This document shows, in pieces, positions 26,296 to 35,929 of a stretch of 64,000 nucleotides of DNA. The translations under genes were made by a program, and so were the position numbers. The stretch lies in NCBI GenBank assembly GCA_902774055.1, contig CACYGX010000005.1:1-64000 (forward strand). Reading direction: 5' to 3'. Source of the DNA: an uncultured Bacteroidales bacterium (lineage in GTDB: Bacteria; Bacteroidota; Bacteroidia; Bacteroidales; Muribaculaceae). Below the pieces are notes generated by a model that was not told the DNA's origin, did no database searches, and saw only the letters and a list, made by a program, of their open reading frames with translations. Within the stretch, counting starts at the first letter, position 1; every line of letters begins with the position of its first letter.

Positions 26296-27663
26296 TTACT
26301 TGTTGTTGAAATAGGTCCGCATCAGTTTCTTAACGCGCGGTGACAGTGCGATAATCGTGAACATGGTGCACAGAGCCATCAGGGCGAAAGCCAAATCCAT
26401 GATGCTTACCATGACCTTGAGGGGTATCATGGCTGCAACAACAATCATTGCCAGATAATAGTAGTTGTACCACTTGACATTGTGTGCGCCAAACAGGTAG
26501 TTGGTGCACTTTTGGCCATAGTAACTATAGGAGAACATGGTCGAAAAGGCAAAGAAGAAGACGATTGTCATCAACAGCAGGTGACCGATGCCAGGCAATA
26601 ATTGTCCCCAAGCGCCCAGGGCGACATACAAGCCCTTGGGGTCGGACAAACCCACGTAGTTACCGGCAATGATGATGGGAATCGATGTCAACGTGCACAC
26701 CAGACCCGAGTCGATGGCTGGACCCAGCATGGCGATAAGGCCCTCGCGAATGGCGTCGGGGTTCTTGCTGGCACCATGCATCATCGATGCGGTACCCACA
26801 CCCGCCTCGTTGACAAAGGCGGCACGACGGGCACCCGTCAGCGCAACATAGGCAAAGGCACCAAAGCCTGCCCGCATGTCAAATGCCCCTTCAAAAATCT
26901 GGCCAAACACACCCGGAATCTCCCTGAAGTTCATCGCCATGATGACAATAACCATAATAAGGTAAAGAATCACCATCACGGGCACAATGCGCGATGCAAA
27001 CAGGGCGATGCGCTTAATACCACCCAAGATGACGGCTCCCACGATGGCGACCATCACGATTCCCATGATAAAACGCAGGGTCAATGTGTTCTCAATGCCC
27101 AGCGGCGTGGTGAACACCGTGGTCACCGACTCCACGAGCTGGTTGGCCTGCATGAAACACAACGTGCCCACGAGGCCAAAGATGGAGAAGGCCACGGCCA
27201 GCGGTTTCCATTTCTCGCCCAAGCCCTTAGTGATGATATACATGGGGCCGCCCTGCACCTCGCCGGCACTGTCGCGCCCCTTGTACATGATGGACAACGA
27301 GCCCTCAAAGAACTTGGTGCTCATACCCACTAGGGCACTCACCCACATCCAGAAGACCGTGCCTGGGCCACCAATGGACAGCGCAATGGCGACACCCGCG
27401 ATGTTGCCCATGCCCACCGTGGCGGCAATGGCGCTCAACAGTGCCTGCACCGAGCTGATCTGTCCCGACTGCTTGCCCTGGTCGGTGGCTTGCTTGTCAC
27501 GCAGGGCACGCAGAGCCCACGGCAACCGCCTGATAGACACCGCTCCCGAGAAGATAAACAGGAACAATCCGCCGCCAATCAGCAGAAAAAACTCAGGGTA
27601 GCCACACACAGCGTCGCTGGCGGCCACAATCCAGTCACTCAATGCAGTGAGCATGTTTTCCAT
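26296..27663 (-). CDS. Sodium:alanine (AGCS) symporter
   Basis: 455 residues, about eleven membrane spans. AGCS-family phrases are clear: SIRRLPWALRALRDK, ALLSAIAATVGMGNIAGVAIAL, GPMYIITKGLG, and GARRAAFVNEAGVGTASMMHGASK. It imports alanine or glycine with sodium across the inner membrane; exact substrate is not resolved. It converges on ribH with a 24-base gap and is transcribed from its own promoter at 27698-27729. Confidence 0.93.
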   Translation of the reverse strand: MENMLTALSDWIVAASDAVCGYPEFFLLIGGGLFLFIFSGAVSIRRLPWALRALRDKQATDQGKQSGQISSVQALLSAIAATVGMGNIAGVAIALSIGGPGTVFWMWVSALVGMSTKFFEGSLSIMYKGRDSAGEVQGGPMYIITKGLGEKWKPLAVAFSIFGLVGTLCFMQANQLVESVTTVFTTPLGIENTLTLRFIMGIVMVAIVGAVILGGIKRIALFASRIVPVMVILYLIMVIVIMAMNFREIPGVFGQIFEGAFDMRAGFGAFAYVALTGARRAAFVNEAGVGTASMMHGASKNPDAIREGLIAMLGPAIDSGLVCTLTSIPIIIAGNYVGLSDPKGLYVALGAWGQLLPGIGHLLLMTIVFFFAFSTMFSYSYYGQKCTNYLFGAHNVKWYNYYYLAMIVVAAMIPLKVMVSIMDLAFALMALCTMFTIIALSPRVKKLMRTYFNNK

Positions 27664-27697
27664 ACACTTTCAAAGATTTTTAGAATTATCACTCCCG

Positions 27698-27729
27698 CAA
27701 AGGTAAATCTTTTTTCCCGATAAACCAAA
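27698..27729 (-). promoter_or_regulatory. Promoter for the AGCS symporter gene
   Basis: Minus-strand TACCTTTG (27698-27705) with TTTG (complement of 27726-27729) 20 bases upstream. The -33 lies in the U-run of the tRNA-Asn terminator, so the two elements are interlocked. Confidence 0.6.
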
Positions 27730-27753
27730 AACGAGGCTGCTCACGCAGTCTCG
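27725..27753 (-). terminator. Terminator of the tRNA-Asn pair
   Basis: CGAGGCTGC (27732-27740) pairs with GCAGTCTCG (27745-27753) with one mismatch and a 4-base loop; on the minus strand TTTTTGG follows. Confidence 0.8.
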
Positions 27754-27757
27754 CTCT

Positions 27758-27834
27758 TGGCGCTTCTTCTTGGACTTGAACCAAGGACCCCCTGATTAAC
27801 AGTCAGATGCTCTAACCAACTGAGCTAAAGAAGC
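27758..27834 (-). tRNA. tRNA-Asn (anticodon GUU), distal copy
   Basis: Minus strand GCTTCTT pairs with AAGAAGC, then discriminator G and an encoded CCA (27758-27760). The anticodon loop CTGTTAA gives GUU, and the T arm is CTTGG-TTCAAGT-CCAAG. The tRNA body is identical to the upstream copy at 27843-27916. Confidence 0.95.
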
Positions 27835-27842
27835 AATCGCTG

Positions 27843-27916
27843 CGCTTCTTCTTGGACTTGAACCAAGGACCCCCTGATTAACAGTCAGATGCTCTAACCA
27901 ACTGAGCTAAAGAAGC
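27843..27916 (-). tRNA. tRNA-Asn (anticodon GUU), proximal copy
   Basis: Identical body to the neighbouring tRNA-Asn, separated by eight bases. The bases after the discriminator read CAG, so CCA is not encoded and must be added after transcription, unlike in its twin. Confidence 0.95.
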
Positions 27917-27959
27917 GTTTTCAGCACCTTTGCGGCAAACCCTGCCGAAAAATGCGGTG

Positions 27960-27967
27960 CAAAGATA
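27960..27967 (-). promoter_or_regulatory. -7 promoter element for the tRNA-Asn pair
   Basis: Minus-strand TATCTTTG followed by CACCGCA, the same bases that follow the tRNA-Gln -7 element. It lies ~43 bases before the first tRNA. Confidence 0.6.
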
Positions 27968-28103
27968 GTACCAATTATTGAACTGTGCAATAAAAAAAAG
28001 AAAAAACTTGAAAAATTTCGGCTTATAAAGGTTTTTTAGGGCATGAAATCGGCCAATATTCATGGAATAGTAGTATTTTCGCAGCCAAAATACATTATTA
28101 AAA

Positions 28104-29840
28104 ATGAAAAAGACGCTCAAATTTATCGCCTGGGGATGTGTGGCCTTGAGTATCGCTGCTCCAGTGGCCCTTGCCGACACCGACCGGGCCGTGAATGATG
28201 ATGCTGCCGTAGCACGCAGCCTGGACATCTTCAACACATTGTACAAGGAGTTGAACACCTTCTACGTGGACACGATAGATGCCCAAAAGACCATCGAGAA
28301 CGCCATCAACGCGATGCTGGACGATATCGACCCCTATACCGAGTATATCCCCGCTAAGGAAACCGACGAGTTCATGACCTTGAGCACGGGCGAGTATGGC
28401 GGCATCGGCAGTTACATCATGGAACGCACTATCGACGCCAAGAAGAGCGTCTATATCAGCGGCCCCTACGAGGGTAGCCCTGCGGCACGGGCTGGGATGC
28501 GCGCCGGCGACCGCATCATCATGATTGACAACGACAGCACAACAGGCTGGAGCAGCGATCAGGTGAGCAAGCGCCTCAAGGGACAGGCCAACACCCACCT
28601 GACGGTGACCGTTGTGCGCCCCTACGACGAGGACAGCGTCAAGACCTTCAACCTCACGCGAGAGACCATCAGCGTCAACCCGGTGCCCTACTACGGCGTG
28701 ACGCGTGATAACATCGGCTACATCTGCCTGACGACCTTCAACGAGAAGTCGGCCCAGCAGGTGCGCGATGCAGTCATCGAACTCAAGAAGAACCCTAAGG
28801 TCAAGAACATCGTACTCGACCTGCGCGGCAACGGTGGCGGCATCGTCGAGGGTGCGATACAGATTGTGGGATGCTTTGTCCCCAAGGGTACACAAGTGCT
28901 GCAGATGCGAGGCCGCGAGAAATCGAGCGAACGCACCTATAAGACCACTGTTGACCCCGTTGATACCGAGATACCCCTGGCCGTGCTTATCGACGGAGGC
29001 TCGGCCAGCGCTAGCGAAATCACAGCCGGTGCCTTGCAGGACCTGGACCGTGCCGTTATCATCGGCGCACGCTCCTTTGGCAAGGGTCTGGTGCAATCGA
29101 CCCGCACCCTGCCCTACGACGGGATGCTCAAGGTCACCATCGCCAAATACTATATTCCCAGCGGACGCCTCATCCAAGAGGTGGACTACGGCAACCGCAA
29201 CGATGACGGAACCTTCAAGAAGACTACCACCGACAGCACGGCACGCGTCTTTCACACCGCTCACGGCCGCGAGGTGCTCGAGGGCGGCGGTATCATGCCC
29301 GACATCAAGGTGGAGCCCCGCGAACTCAAGCGCATCGTCTATAACATCATGCGCGACCGTTGGGACTTTGACTTCGCCACCAAGTATGTTGCCGAGCATC
29401 GCCAGGAGATCGCCAATCCCGCCGACTTTGAGGTGACCGACGAGATTTTTAACGAGTTCAAGGCTTTTATCAATCCCGAGAAATTTGAGTATGACAAGGT
29501 GTGCGAGCAGCAGCTTGCCACACTGCGCAAGACCGCCAAGGCCGAGGGTTACATGAACGATTCCACCGAAGCCCAGTTCGACCGCCTTGAGGCACTGCTC
29601 AAGCACGACCTGGACCACGACCTGGACCTTCACCGCAGTGACATCGCCTACCTCCTTGGCCAGGAAATCATGGACCGCACCTACTATCAGCGCGGCCAAG
29701 TCCAGAACTCCATCAAGCAGGACGAATACATCGATAAAGCCAAAGAGATGTTTGACAAGCCCGGTGAATTCGCCCGCCTGCTCAACATCAAGACCAAAAC
29801 CAGCAAGAAAACGACTTCCAGCAAAAAGAAGAAAAAGTAA
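28104..29840 (+). CDS. S41-family C-terminal processing peptidase
   Basis: 578 residues. A signal peptide (1-~24) is followed by an N-terminal helical cap, a PDZ domain (~95-180; GIGSYI, GSPAARAGMRAGDRI) and the S41 core. The catalytic Ser300 is in GGSASASEITAGAL and Lys327 in GARSFGKGLVQ. It is a periplasmic Ser/Lys protease that trims C-termini or clears misfolded envelope proteins. The C-terminal ~190 residues are helical and end in a Lys/Ser/Thr-rich tail (last ~18 residues). mfd starts 86 bases downstream. Confidence 0.93.
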   Translation: MKKTLKFIAWGCVALSIAAPVALADTDRAVNDDAAVARSLDIFNTLYKELNTFYVDTIDAQKTIENAINAMLDDIDPYTEYIPAKETDEFMTLSTGEYGGIGSYIMERTIDAKKSVYISGPYEGSPAARAGMRAGDRIIMIDNDSTTGWSSDQVSKRLKGQANTHLTVTVVRPYDEDSVKTFNLTRETISVNPVPYYGVTRDNIGYICLTTFNEKSAQQVRDAVIELKKNPKVKNIVLDLRGNGGGIVEGAIQIVGCFVPKGTQVLQMRGREKSSERTYKTTVDPVDTEIPLAVLIDGGSASASEITAGALQDLDRAVIIGARSFGKGLVQSTRTLPYDGMLKVTIAKYYIPSGRLIQEVDYGNRNDDGTFKKTTTDSTARVFHTAHGREVLEGGGIMPDIKVEPRELKRIVYNIMRDRWDFDFATKYVAEHRQEIANPADFEVTDEIFNEFKAFINPEKFEYDKVCEQQLATLRKTAKAEGYMNDSTEAQFDRLEALLKHDLDHDLDLHRSDIAYLLGQEIMDRTYYQRGQVQNSIKQDEYIDKAKEMFDKPGEFARLLNIKTKTSKKTTSSKKKKK

Positions 29841-29861
29841 CGACAAGTTTTTCTTTACTGG

Positions 29862-29880
29862 GTCGTGGCAATGCCACGAC
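29862..29880. repeat. Perfect 9-bp palindrome between the S41 gene and mfd
   Basis: GTCGTGGCA and TGCCACGAC flank a single A. No U-run follows, so it looks more like a hairpin or protein site than a standard terminator. It lies 46 bases before the mfd ATG. Confidence 0.6.
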
Positions 29881-29926
29881 ATAGGGAACAACTAAAGTCG
29901 TTTATGGGAGTATCATAATAACAAAT

Positions 29927-32900
29927 ATGGAAATACGGGAGTTGTGTGAACTGGTGAACGGGAAGGCCCGGGTGGCGGCGGTAAAGAAGCTGCTGGCTGG
30001 TGCGGGTAACGCCGTGATCGACGGGTTGGCAGGGTCCAGCGCGGCGATGTTGTTCGCGAGGTTACCACAACGAGGATGCCCCTACTTGATTGTCGTCAAT
30101 GACCTGGACGAGGCGGGATATATGTACAACGACCTGTGCCAGCTCGTGGGCGACAAGCAGGTGCTGATTTTCCCGTCGGGCTACAAGCGCGACATCAAGT
30201 ACGGCCAGATCGACGCCCCTAACGAAATCCTGCGCACCGAAGTGCTCAACCGATGGTATGACGACCCCGAAGTGCACTGGGTGGTGACCTACCCCGAGGC
30301 ACTGGCCGAGCGGGTGCGCCGCCGCGAAGACGTGGAGGCCAGCACCGTGCAGCTGCGCAAGGGCGGTACGGCAGACTTGACCGAAATCGCTGCCAGGCTG
30401 CGCGAACTGGGATTCACGGCGACCGACTACGTCTATGAGCCTGGGCAGTTCAGCGTTCGCGGCTCAATCCTCGACGTGTTTTCCTATAGTAATGAGTTGC
30501 CCTACCGTATTGACTTTTGGGGCGATGACATCGACTCGATACGCACGTTTAATGTCGAGACGCAGTTGAGCGAGGAACAGCTGGATCAGGTGAGCATCCT
30601 CAACAACAGCACGTCGGGCGGCGGCAGGAAAGATAATGTGTCCCTGCTGGATTACATCGGCGATGACACCATTGTGCTGTGCCGCAGCGAGCAGTGGTTG
30701 ACGACGCGCATCGGCGAGATAGCCCGTGAGGGCATGTCGGTGAGCGCGATAATCGCCGAGGAAGGCGACACCCAGGCGACCAACAAAGTCGTGGATGCCG
30801 ACTTGTTCACAAAACGGCTCCACGAACTGCGGCGAATAGGGTTTGTCAACGGCGAGTCAGCCCCCGAAAAAGGCGTCAAGCGACTGACTCTCAATTGCAA
30901 GCCCCAAGGCATTTACCACAAGAACTTTGACCTCATCGGGCAGTCGTTTACCGATTTCCTGGCCAAGGGGTACCGCCTTATCATCTTGAGCGACAGCGCC
31001 AAGCAGATCGAGAGGTTGCACAACATCTTTGAGGACCGAGGTGATGACATCACCTTTGAGCCCGTGCTGAGAACCCTGCACGAGGGCTTTGTCGATGACG
31101 ACCTCAAGTTGTGCGTTTTCACCGACCACCAGATATTTGACCGATTCCACAAGTACAACCTTAAGAGCGACCGCGCCCGTTCGGGCAAGTTAGCCCTGTC
31201 GCTCAAGGAGTTGAACCAGATTGAGAAGGGCGACTATATCGTTCATGAGGACTTGGGTGTAGGCAAGTTCGGCGGCTTGATACGCACCTCGATGAACGGC
31301 ACGCCCCAGGAGATGATCAAACTCACCTACCTGAACGGCGACGAGGCCTACGTATCCATCCACTCGCTGCACAAACTGTCGAAATACCGCAGCAAGGAGG
31401 GCGAGGCACCACGTCTCAACCGACTGGGCAGTAATGCGTGGGCCAAAATCAAGTCGCGCACCAAGAGCCGCCTGAAAGACATCGCCCGCGAACTTATCCG
31501 CCTGTATGCCGCCCGTCGCGAGCAGCAGGGCTTCGCCTACACGCCCGACGGCTACCTGCAACAGGAGTTGGAGGCATCCTTCATCTATGAGGACACCCCC
31601 GACCAGTTGACCGCCACCCAAGCCGTCAAGGCCGACATGGAGAGCACGAAACCCATGGACCGCCTGATTTGCGGTGACGTGGGCTTCGGTAAGACGGAAA
31701 TTGCCGTGCGCGCCGCCTTCAAGGCCGCCACCGACGGCAAGCAGACCGCCGTACTCGTCCCGACGACGGTATTGGCGTTCCAGCACTACCGCACCTTCAG
31801 CGAACGGTTGAAAGACTTCCCCGTCAGGGTCGATTACCTGAGCCGTGCCCGCAAACCCAAGGAGGTCAAGCAACTGCTTGCCGACCTCAAGGAGGGCAAG
31901 ATAGACATCCTCATCGGCACCCATAAACTCATCGGCAAGACTGTCCAGTTCCATGACCTGGGCCTGCTGGTAGTGGACGAGGAACAGAAATTTGGCGTGG
32001 CCGTCAAGGACAAACTCAAGCAGATGAAACTCAACGTCGATACCCTGACGATGAGTGCAACGCCCATCCCGCGCACGCTGCAGTTCTCGCTGATGGGTGC
32101 CCGCGACCTGAGCACGTTGACGACACCACCCGCCAACCGCTACCCCATCCTCACCACCGTGGGGACGCTCAATGACGACATCGTTGCCGAGGCCATCAAC
32201 TTTGAGCTGTCGCGCAACGGGCAGGTCTTCTTTGTGAACCACCGCATCGAGCAACTGGAGCAACTGGAGAACATGATTCACCGCGTCGTGCCCGATGCCC
32301 GTGTCGCCGTGGGCCATGGCCAGATGCCGCCCGAACGGCTGGAGCAGACCATCATCGACTTTGGCAACCACGACTATGACGTATTGCTCTCGACGACCAT
32401 CATCGAGAACGGCATCGACATGCCCAACGTCAATACCATCATCATCAACAACGCCGACCGCTACGGCCTGAGCGACCTGCACCAGTTGCGCGGGCGTGTG
32501 GGACGCAGCAGCCGCAAGGCCTTCTGCTACCTGCTTGTGCCAGCAGGCAAGCCACTGGCTACCGATGCGCGCCGCCGCTTGCAGGCCATTGAAAGTTTCA
32601 GCGACCTGGGCGCCGGCATCCAGATTGCCATGCAGGACCTTGACATACGCGGTGCTGGCAACCTGCTGGGAGCCGAACAGAGCGGTTTCATCGCCGACCT
32701 GGGCTATGAGACCTACCAGCGCGTCCTCAAGGAGGCCGTCACCGAGTTGCGTACCGAGGAGTTCGCTTCGACGTTTGCTGCGGCGGGAGACGGAACTGAC
32801 GGAGGGAACGGAGCGGACGGACTCGATGGGGGGACCGAATTTGTCACCGACTGTGTCGTGGATACCGACCTGGAACTCATGTTCCCGGCCAGTTATGTGC

Positions 32901-33307
32901 CGCAGGAGAATGAGCGCATCACCTTGTACCGCGAACTCGACAATATGGAGACCGATGACCAGGTCGAAGCCTTCGAGCAACGGATGGTGGACCGCTTTGG
33001 CAAAATCCCCGAGATGGCAAGCGAACTCATCCGCATCGTGCCGTTGCGGCGCACAGCCCGCCGCCTGGGCATCGAGAAACTCGTCATCCGCCAGACACGC
33101 ATGCACCTGTTCATGGTGGGCGAGGAAAATGTCGCCTATTACCAGTCGCCAGCCTTTGGGCGCCTGCTGAATTACCTGCAACAAAATCCCAAACGCTGCA
33201 ACCTGAGCCAGAAAAACGGCCGTCGCAGCATCATCATCTCCAACATCACCAGCGTGAGCACCGCCTTGAGCGTCCTGCGCACCATCACGCACCTCGACAG
33301 CTTGTAA
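29927..33307 (+). CDS. mfd: Transcription-repair coupling factor Mfd
   Basis: 1126 residues. It removes RNA polymerase stalled at lesions and recruits UvrA. Order: UvrB-like N-terminal modules, the RNA-polymerase interaction domain (~450-540; KGDYIVHEDLGVGKFGG), the RecG-like translocase with Walker A GDVGFGKTE at 583-591, DEEQ at 684-687, SATPIPRTLQFS, the TRG-type LHQLRGRVGRSSRKAFCYL region, and a C-terminal D7 domain. A Gly/Asp/Ala-rich low-complexity insert (~950-971) sits between the translocase and D7. Length is near the family norm. Confidence 0.96.
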   Translation: MEIRELCELVNGKARVAAVKKLLAGAGNAVIDGLAGSSAAMLFARLPQRGCPYLIVVNDLDEAGYMYNDLCQLVGDKQVLIFPSGYKRDIKYGQIDAPNEILRTEVLNRWYDDPEVHWVVTYPEALAERVRRREDVEASTVQLRKGGTADLTEIAARLRELGFTATDYVYEPGQFSVRGSILDVFSYSNELPYRIDFWGDDIDSIRTFNVETQLSEEQLDQVSILNNSTSGGGRKDNVSLLDYIGDDTIVLCRSEQWLTTRIGEIAREGMSVSAIIAEEGDTQATNKVVDADLFTKRLHELRRIGFVNGESAPEKGVKRLTLNCKPQGIYHKNFDLIGQSFTDFLAKGYRLIILSDSAKQIERLHNIFEDRGDDITFEPVLRTLHEGFVDDDLKLCVFTDHQIFDRFHKYNLKSDRARSGKLALSLKELNQIEKGDYIVHEDLGVGKFGGLIRTSMNGTPQEMIKLTYLNGDEAYVSIHSLHKLSKYRSKEGEAPRLNRLGSNAWAKIKSRTKSRLKDIARELIRLYAARREQQGFAYTPDGYLQQELEASFIYEDTPDQLTATQAVKADMESTKPMDRLICGDVGFGKTEIAVRAAFKAATDGKQTAVLVPTTVLAFQHYRTFSERLKDFPVRVDYLSRARKPKEVKQLLADLKEGKIDILIGTHKLIGKTVQFHDLGLLVVDEEQKFGVAVKDKLKQMKLNVDTLTMSATPIPRTLQFSLMGARDLSTLTTPPANRYPILTTVGTLNDDIVAEAINFELSRNGQVFFVNHRIEQLEQLENMIHRVVPDARVAVGHGQMPPERLEQTIIDFGNHDYDVLLSTTIIENGIDMPNVNTIIINNADRYGLSDLHQLRGRVGRSSRKAFCYLLVPAGKPLATDARRRLQAIESFSDLGAGIQIAMQDLDIRGAGNLLGAEQSGFIADLGYETYQRVLKEAVTELRTEEFASTFAAAGDGTDGGNGADGLDGGTEFVTDCVVDTDLELMFPASYVPQENERITLYRELDNMETDDQVEAFEQRMVDRFGKIPEMASELIRIVPLRRTARRLGIEKLVIRQTRMHLFMVGEENVAYYQSPAFGRLLNYLQQNPKRCNLSQKNGRRSIIISNITSVSTALSVLRTITHLDSL

Positions 33308-33371
33308 ACTAAAAGCCCTTTTCTTTTTATCGATTTTATCGGGGAGTTGGTTGAAAATATCGACTACCCTG

Positions 33372-33403
33372 CTTGCATTTATTAATAATGTTGGATAGTT
33401 TTG
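33372..33403 (+). promoter_or_regulatory. Promoter for the beta-helix gene
   Basis: TTG at 33372-33374 and TAGTTTTG at 33396-33403, 21 bases apart; the ATG at 33455 follows after 51 bases. Confidence 0.5.
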
Positions 33404-33454
33404 CGAGAAAAAATCATGTTTTAATCATATCAATTCTAACAAAACTAACATTTT

Positions 33455-35878
33455 ATGACAAAACGATTCCTTTTAGCAGCACTGATTGCTATGGCAGGTG
33501 TTTTGGGTTATGCACAGCAGACCATGTGGGTTCACACGGGCCATGTGCATTGGGCCTATAACACCGAAACGGTGGGAACGATGCCGTATTCCTCGGCAAG
33601 TCTGCTCACCGTGCTTGAGAAGGGTTTCACCCTTGCCGATGTGGACAGTGTGACTGTCGCCAGCGAGACGTTTGCCGACGACAATGTCCTCGTCAAGTAC
33701 AACAACACAGTGGCCGACGTGTATGTGGCCGGCAACATCGCCAACCACATCACCGCTGAGGTCAACGGCGCGCGCGTTGCCGTCATGCAAGACGCTGATG
33801 TCGCCACCGAGTACACCTACACCCTGCAGGGTAGTAGCACCAGCGGCTGCTTCTACCATGCCGGATTTTACAAGATGACGCTCGCCCTGAATGGCGTGAA
33901 CCTCACCAACCCCGACAGCGCGGCCATCAACATCCAGAACAGCAAGCGCATCGCCGTACAACTCGTTGACGGCACGACCAACACGCTGGCCGACGGTGCC
34001 AACAACACCAAGAAGGCCGCCTTCCTTGTTAAGGGCCATGCCGAGTTTGCCAAGGGTGGTTCACTGACCATCACGGGTAACAAGAAGCATGCTCTGGCCT
34101 GCAACGAGTACATGGAGGTGAAGAAGACCGTAGGTACCATCACCATCGTCAGTGCGGTGGCCGACGCCATCAACGTGGCCCAGTACTTCCAGATGAACGG
34201 CGGTACCATCAACATCCAGAGTTGCGGTGACGACGGCATCCAGGTTGACGCCGAGGACACTGCCGATCCCGAACTTGACGGCCACGTCCTCATCAAGGAC
34301 GGAACGCTCACCATCAACGGCAGCGCGGCAGGCACCAAGTGCATTAAGGCCGAGGGCAACGTGGATATCCAGGGCGGCACTTTGACCTTGAAGCACACGG
34401 GTATTCCCGTTTGGGACACCGACAAGAGCAAGATCAAGGAAGCTACTGGTATCGGCACCGACCGCAACCTCACCATCAATGGCGCTGAGGCCATCGTAAA
34501 CATCACCATGACCGGTAACGGTGCCCGCGGCATGAAGTGCGACAGTACCATGACCGCTACCGCCGGCACCATCGACCTCAACTGCTCGGGTGGTGACTGG
34601 GCTTATAGCACAGTTGACACCAGCAGTGTGAAGTGCGCCAAGGCCGACTATGCCTTCATCCTGAACGGTGCCAACATGAAGTGCACCACCATCAAGGACG
34701 AGGCAGTGGGCGTTCACAGCGAGGGTACCGTCCTCATCAGCGACGGCACGCTGACGCTCAACACCTATGACCACGGTATCAAGAGCGACTATGACATGGA
34801 GATTACCGGCGGCACCATCACCTACAACATCAATGGCCCCGCCAGCAAGGCGCTCAAGTGCGAGGGCAACCTGCACATCAATGGCGGCAATATCAGCGGT
34901 ACTGTGAGTGGCGGTGGCGAGACGGCCAGTGACCAGACGACCAGTGCCAGCGCCGGCATCAAGGCCGATGGCAACGTGACCATCGACGGCGGTACCTTTG
35001 ACCTAAAGGCCACCGGTCAGGGCGACAAGGGCATGAGCATCGACGGCGAGCTCATCATCAACGACGGTAACATCAAGGTGACCACCACAGGCACTCGCTA
35101 CGGCCAGGCCAGCAGTGGCGGCGGCATGGGCCCCGGTGGCGGTGGTTCGACGAACAGCGACAGGCGTTCCTCGCCTAAGGGCATCAAGGTGGACGGCAAC
35201 ATCACCATCAACGGTGGCACCATCACCGTGAGCACTACTGGCGGCGAGGGTGCCGAGGGCATCGAGTCCAAGAGCGTCATGACTGTCAATGGTGGCTATA
35301 TCGAGATAACCAGCTATGACGATGCGTTGAACAGCGCTTCACACATGTATCTCAAGGGTGGTTACATCTATGCCGTTGCCACTGGCAATGATGCTATCGA
35401 TGCCAACGGCAATTTGAACCTTGACGGTGGCTATATTTACGCTGCTGGCCGTGAAGAAGCCTTTGATGCCAATGAGCAATACAAGCTTTATGTCAATAGT
35501 GGCGTTTCCTTCATTGCCTATGGTGCCACGATGGGTGCACTCGAAAGTGGTGCACAACTCAATCAGACCTGCTATAGCGCATCGACCTATAGCGGAGGTT
35601 CACGCTATGCACTCTATAACGGCAACCAAGTAGCATTTGCTGTGACTGCAGCTACCATTTCTGGCGGAGGCCCTGGCTTTATCGCAGGACCTGGTGGCCC
35701 TGGCGGCAATAGCGCAGCGTTCGTTGTTTCTTCGCCCTCCTCAACTGCGCTCAAGTCGGGCGTGACCTTCAGCGGCACTACCTTCTGGACTGGCAAGGGC
35801 GCTACCAGCGCTACGGGCGGTTCATCGGTAACACTCTCACAGTATACCGACAATGGTGGTCAAAATCCCTGGTGGTAA
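33455..35878 (+). CDS. Cthe_2159-family (DUF4353) beta-helix carbohydrate-binding protein
   Basis: 807 residues. A signal peptide (1-~20) precedes a long series of beta-helix rungs, many opening with a phrase like ITINGGTI, VTIDGGTF or LNLDGGYIY. The N-terminal block contains the Cthe_2159 family phrases NPDSAAINIQNSKRIAVQLVDGT and KAAFLVKG. The family was named for a Clostridium thermocellum surface protein that binds acidic or cellulosic polysaccharide. A Gly/Ser-rich loop lies near residues 550-570, and the C-terminus is rich in Gly-Pro-Gly. No catalytic residues are evident. It is followed by a small dockerin protein, while paralogues at 59.7-62.3 kb are smaller. Probably cell-surface or released; ligand unknown. 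Confidence 0.85.
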   Translation: MTKRFLLAALIAMAGVLGYAQQTMWVHTGHVHWAYNTETVGTMPYSSASLLTVLEKGFTLADVDSVTVASETFADDNVLVKYNNTVADVYVAGNIANHITAEVNGARVAVMQDADVATEYTYTLQGSSTSGCFYHAGFYKMTLALNGVNLTNPDSAAINIQNSKRIAVQLVDGTTNTLADGANNTKKAAFLVKGHAEFAKGGSLTITGNKKHALACNEYMEVKKTVGTITIVSAVADAINVAQYFQMNGGTINIQSCGDDGIQVDAEDTADPELDGHVLIKDGTLTINGSAAGTKCIKAEGNVDIQGGTLTLKHTGIPVWDTDKSKIKEATGIGTDRNLTINGAEAIVNITMTGNGARGMKCDSTMTATAGTIDLNCSGGDWAYSTVDTSSVKCAKADYAFILNGANMKCTTIKDEAVGVHSEGTVLISDGTLTLNTYDHGIKSDYDMEITGGTITYNINGPASKALKCEGNLHINGGNISGTVSGGGETASDQTTSASAGIKADGNVTIDGGTFDLKATGQGDKGMSIDGELIINDGNIKVTTTGTRYGQASSGGGMGPGGGGSTNSDRRSSPKGIKVDGNITINGGTITVSTTGGEGAEGIESKSVMTVNGGYIEITSYDDALNSASHMYLKGGYIYAVATGNDAIDANGNLNLDGGYIYAAGREEAFDANEQYKLYVNSGVSFIAYGATMGALESGAQLNQTCYSASTYSGGSRYALYNGNQVAFAVTAATISGGGPGFIAGPGGPGGNSAAFVVSSPSSTALKSGVTFSGTTFWTGKGATSATGGSSVTLSQYTDNGGQNPWW

Positions 35879-35929
35879 TTCCTCAAGTAGTTATAAACAA
35901 TGACATCATTATTAAAAAGATTCAAGATT

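Noticed and set aside
27758-27916. Integration site at the tRNA-Asn pair
   Set aside because: No integrase, no partial tRNA copy as an attachment duplicate and no foreign cargo nearby; the repeat is a simple tandem tRNA duplication.
28098-29891. Long open frame on the minus strand opposite the S41 protease (597 codons)
   Set aside because: It mirrors a clear protease gene in a GC-rich region and also lacks any recognisable domain; Ala/Val/His-rich composition is typical of an antisense shadow.
31190-33292. Long minus-strand open frame opposite mfd
   Set aside because: Shadow frame of a gene with all Mfd motifs intact; no domain visible.
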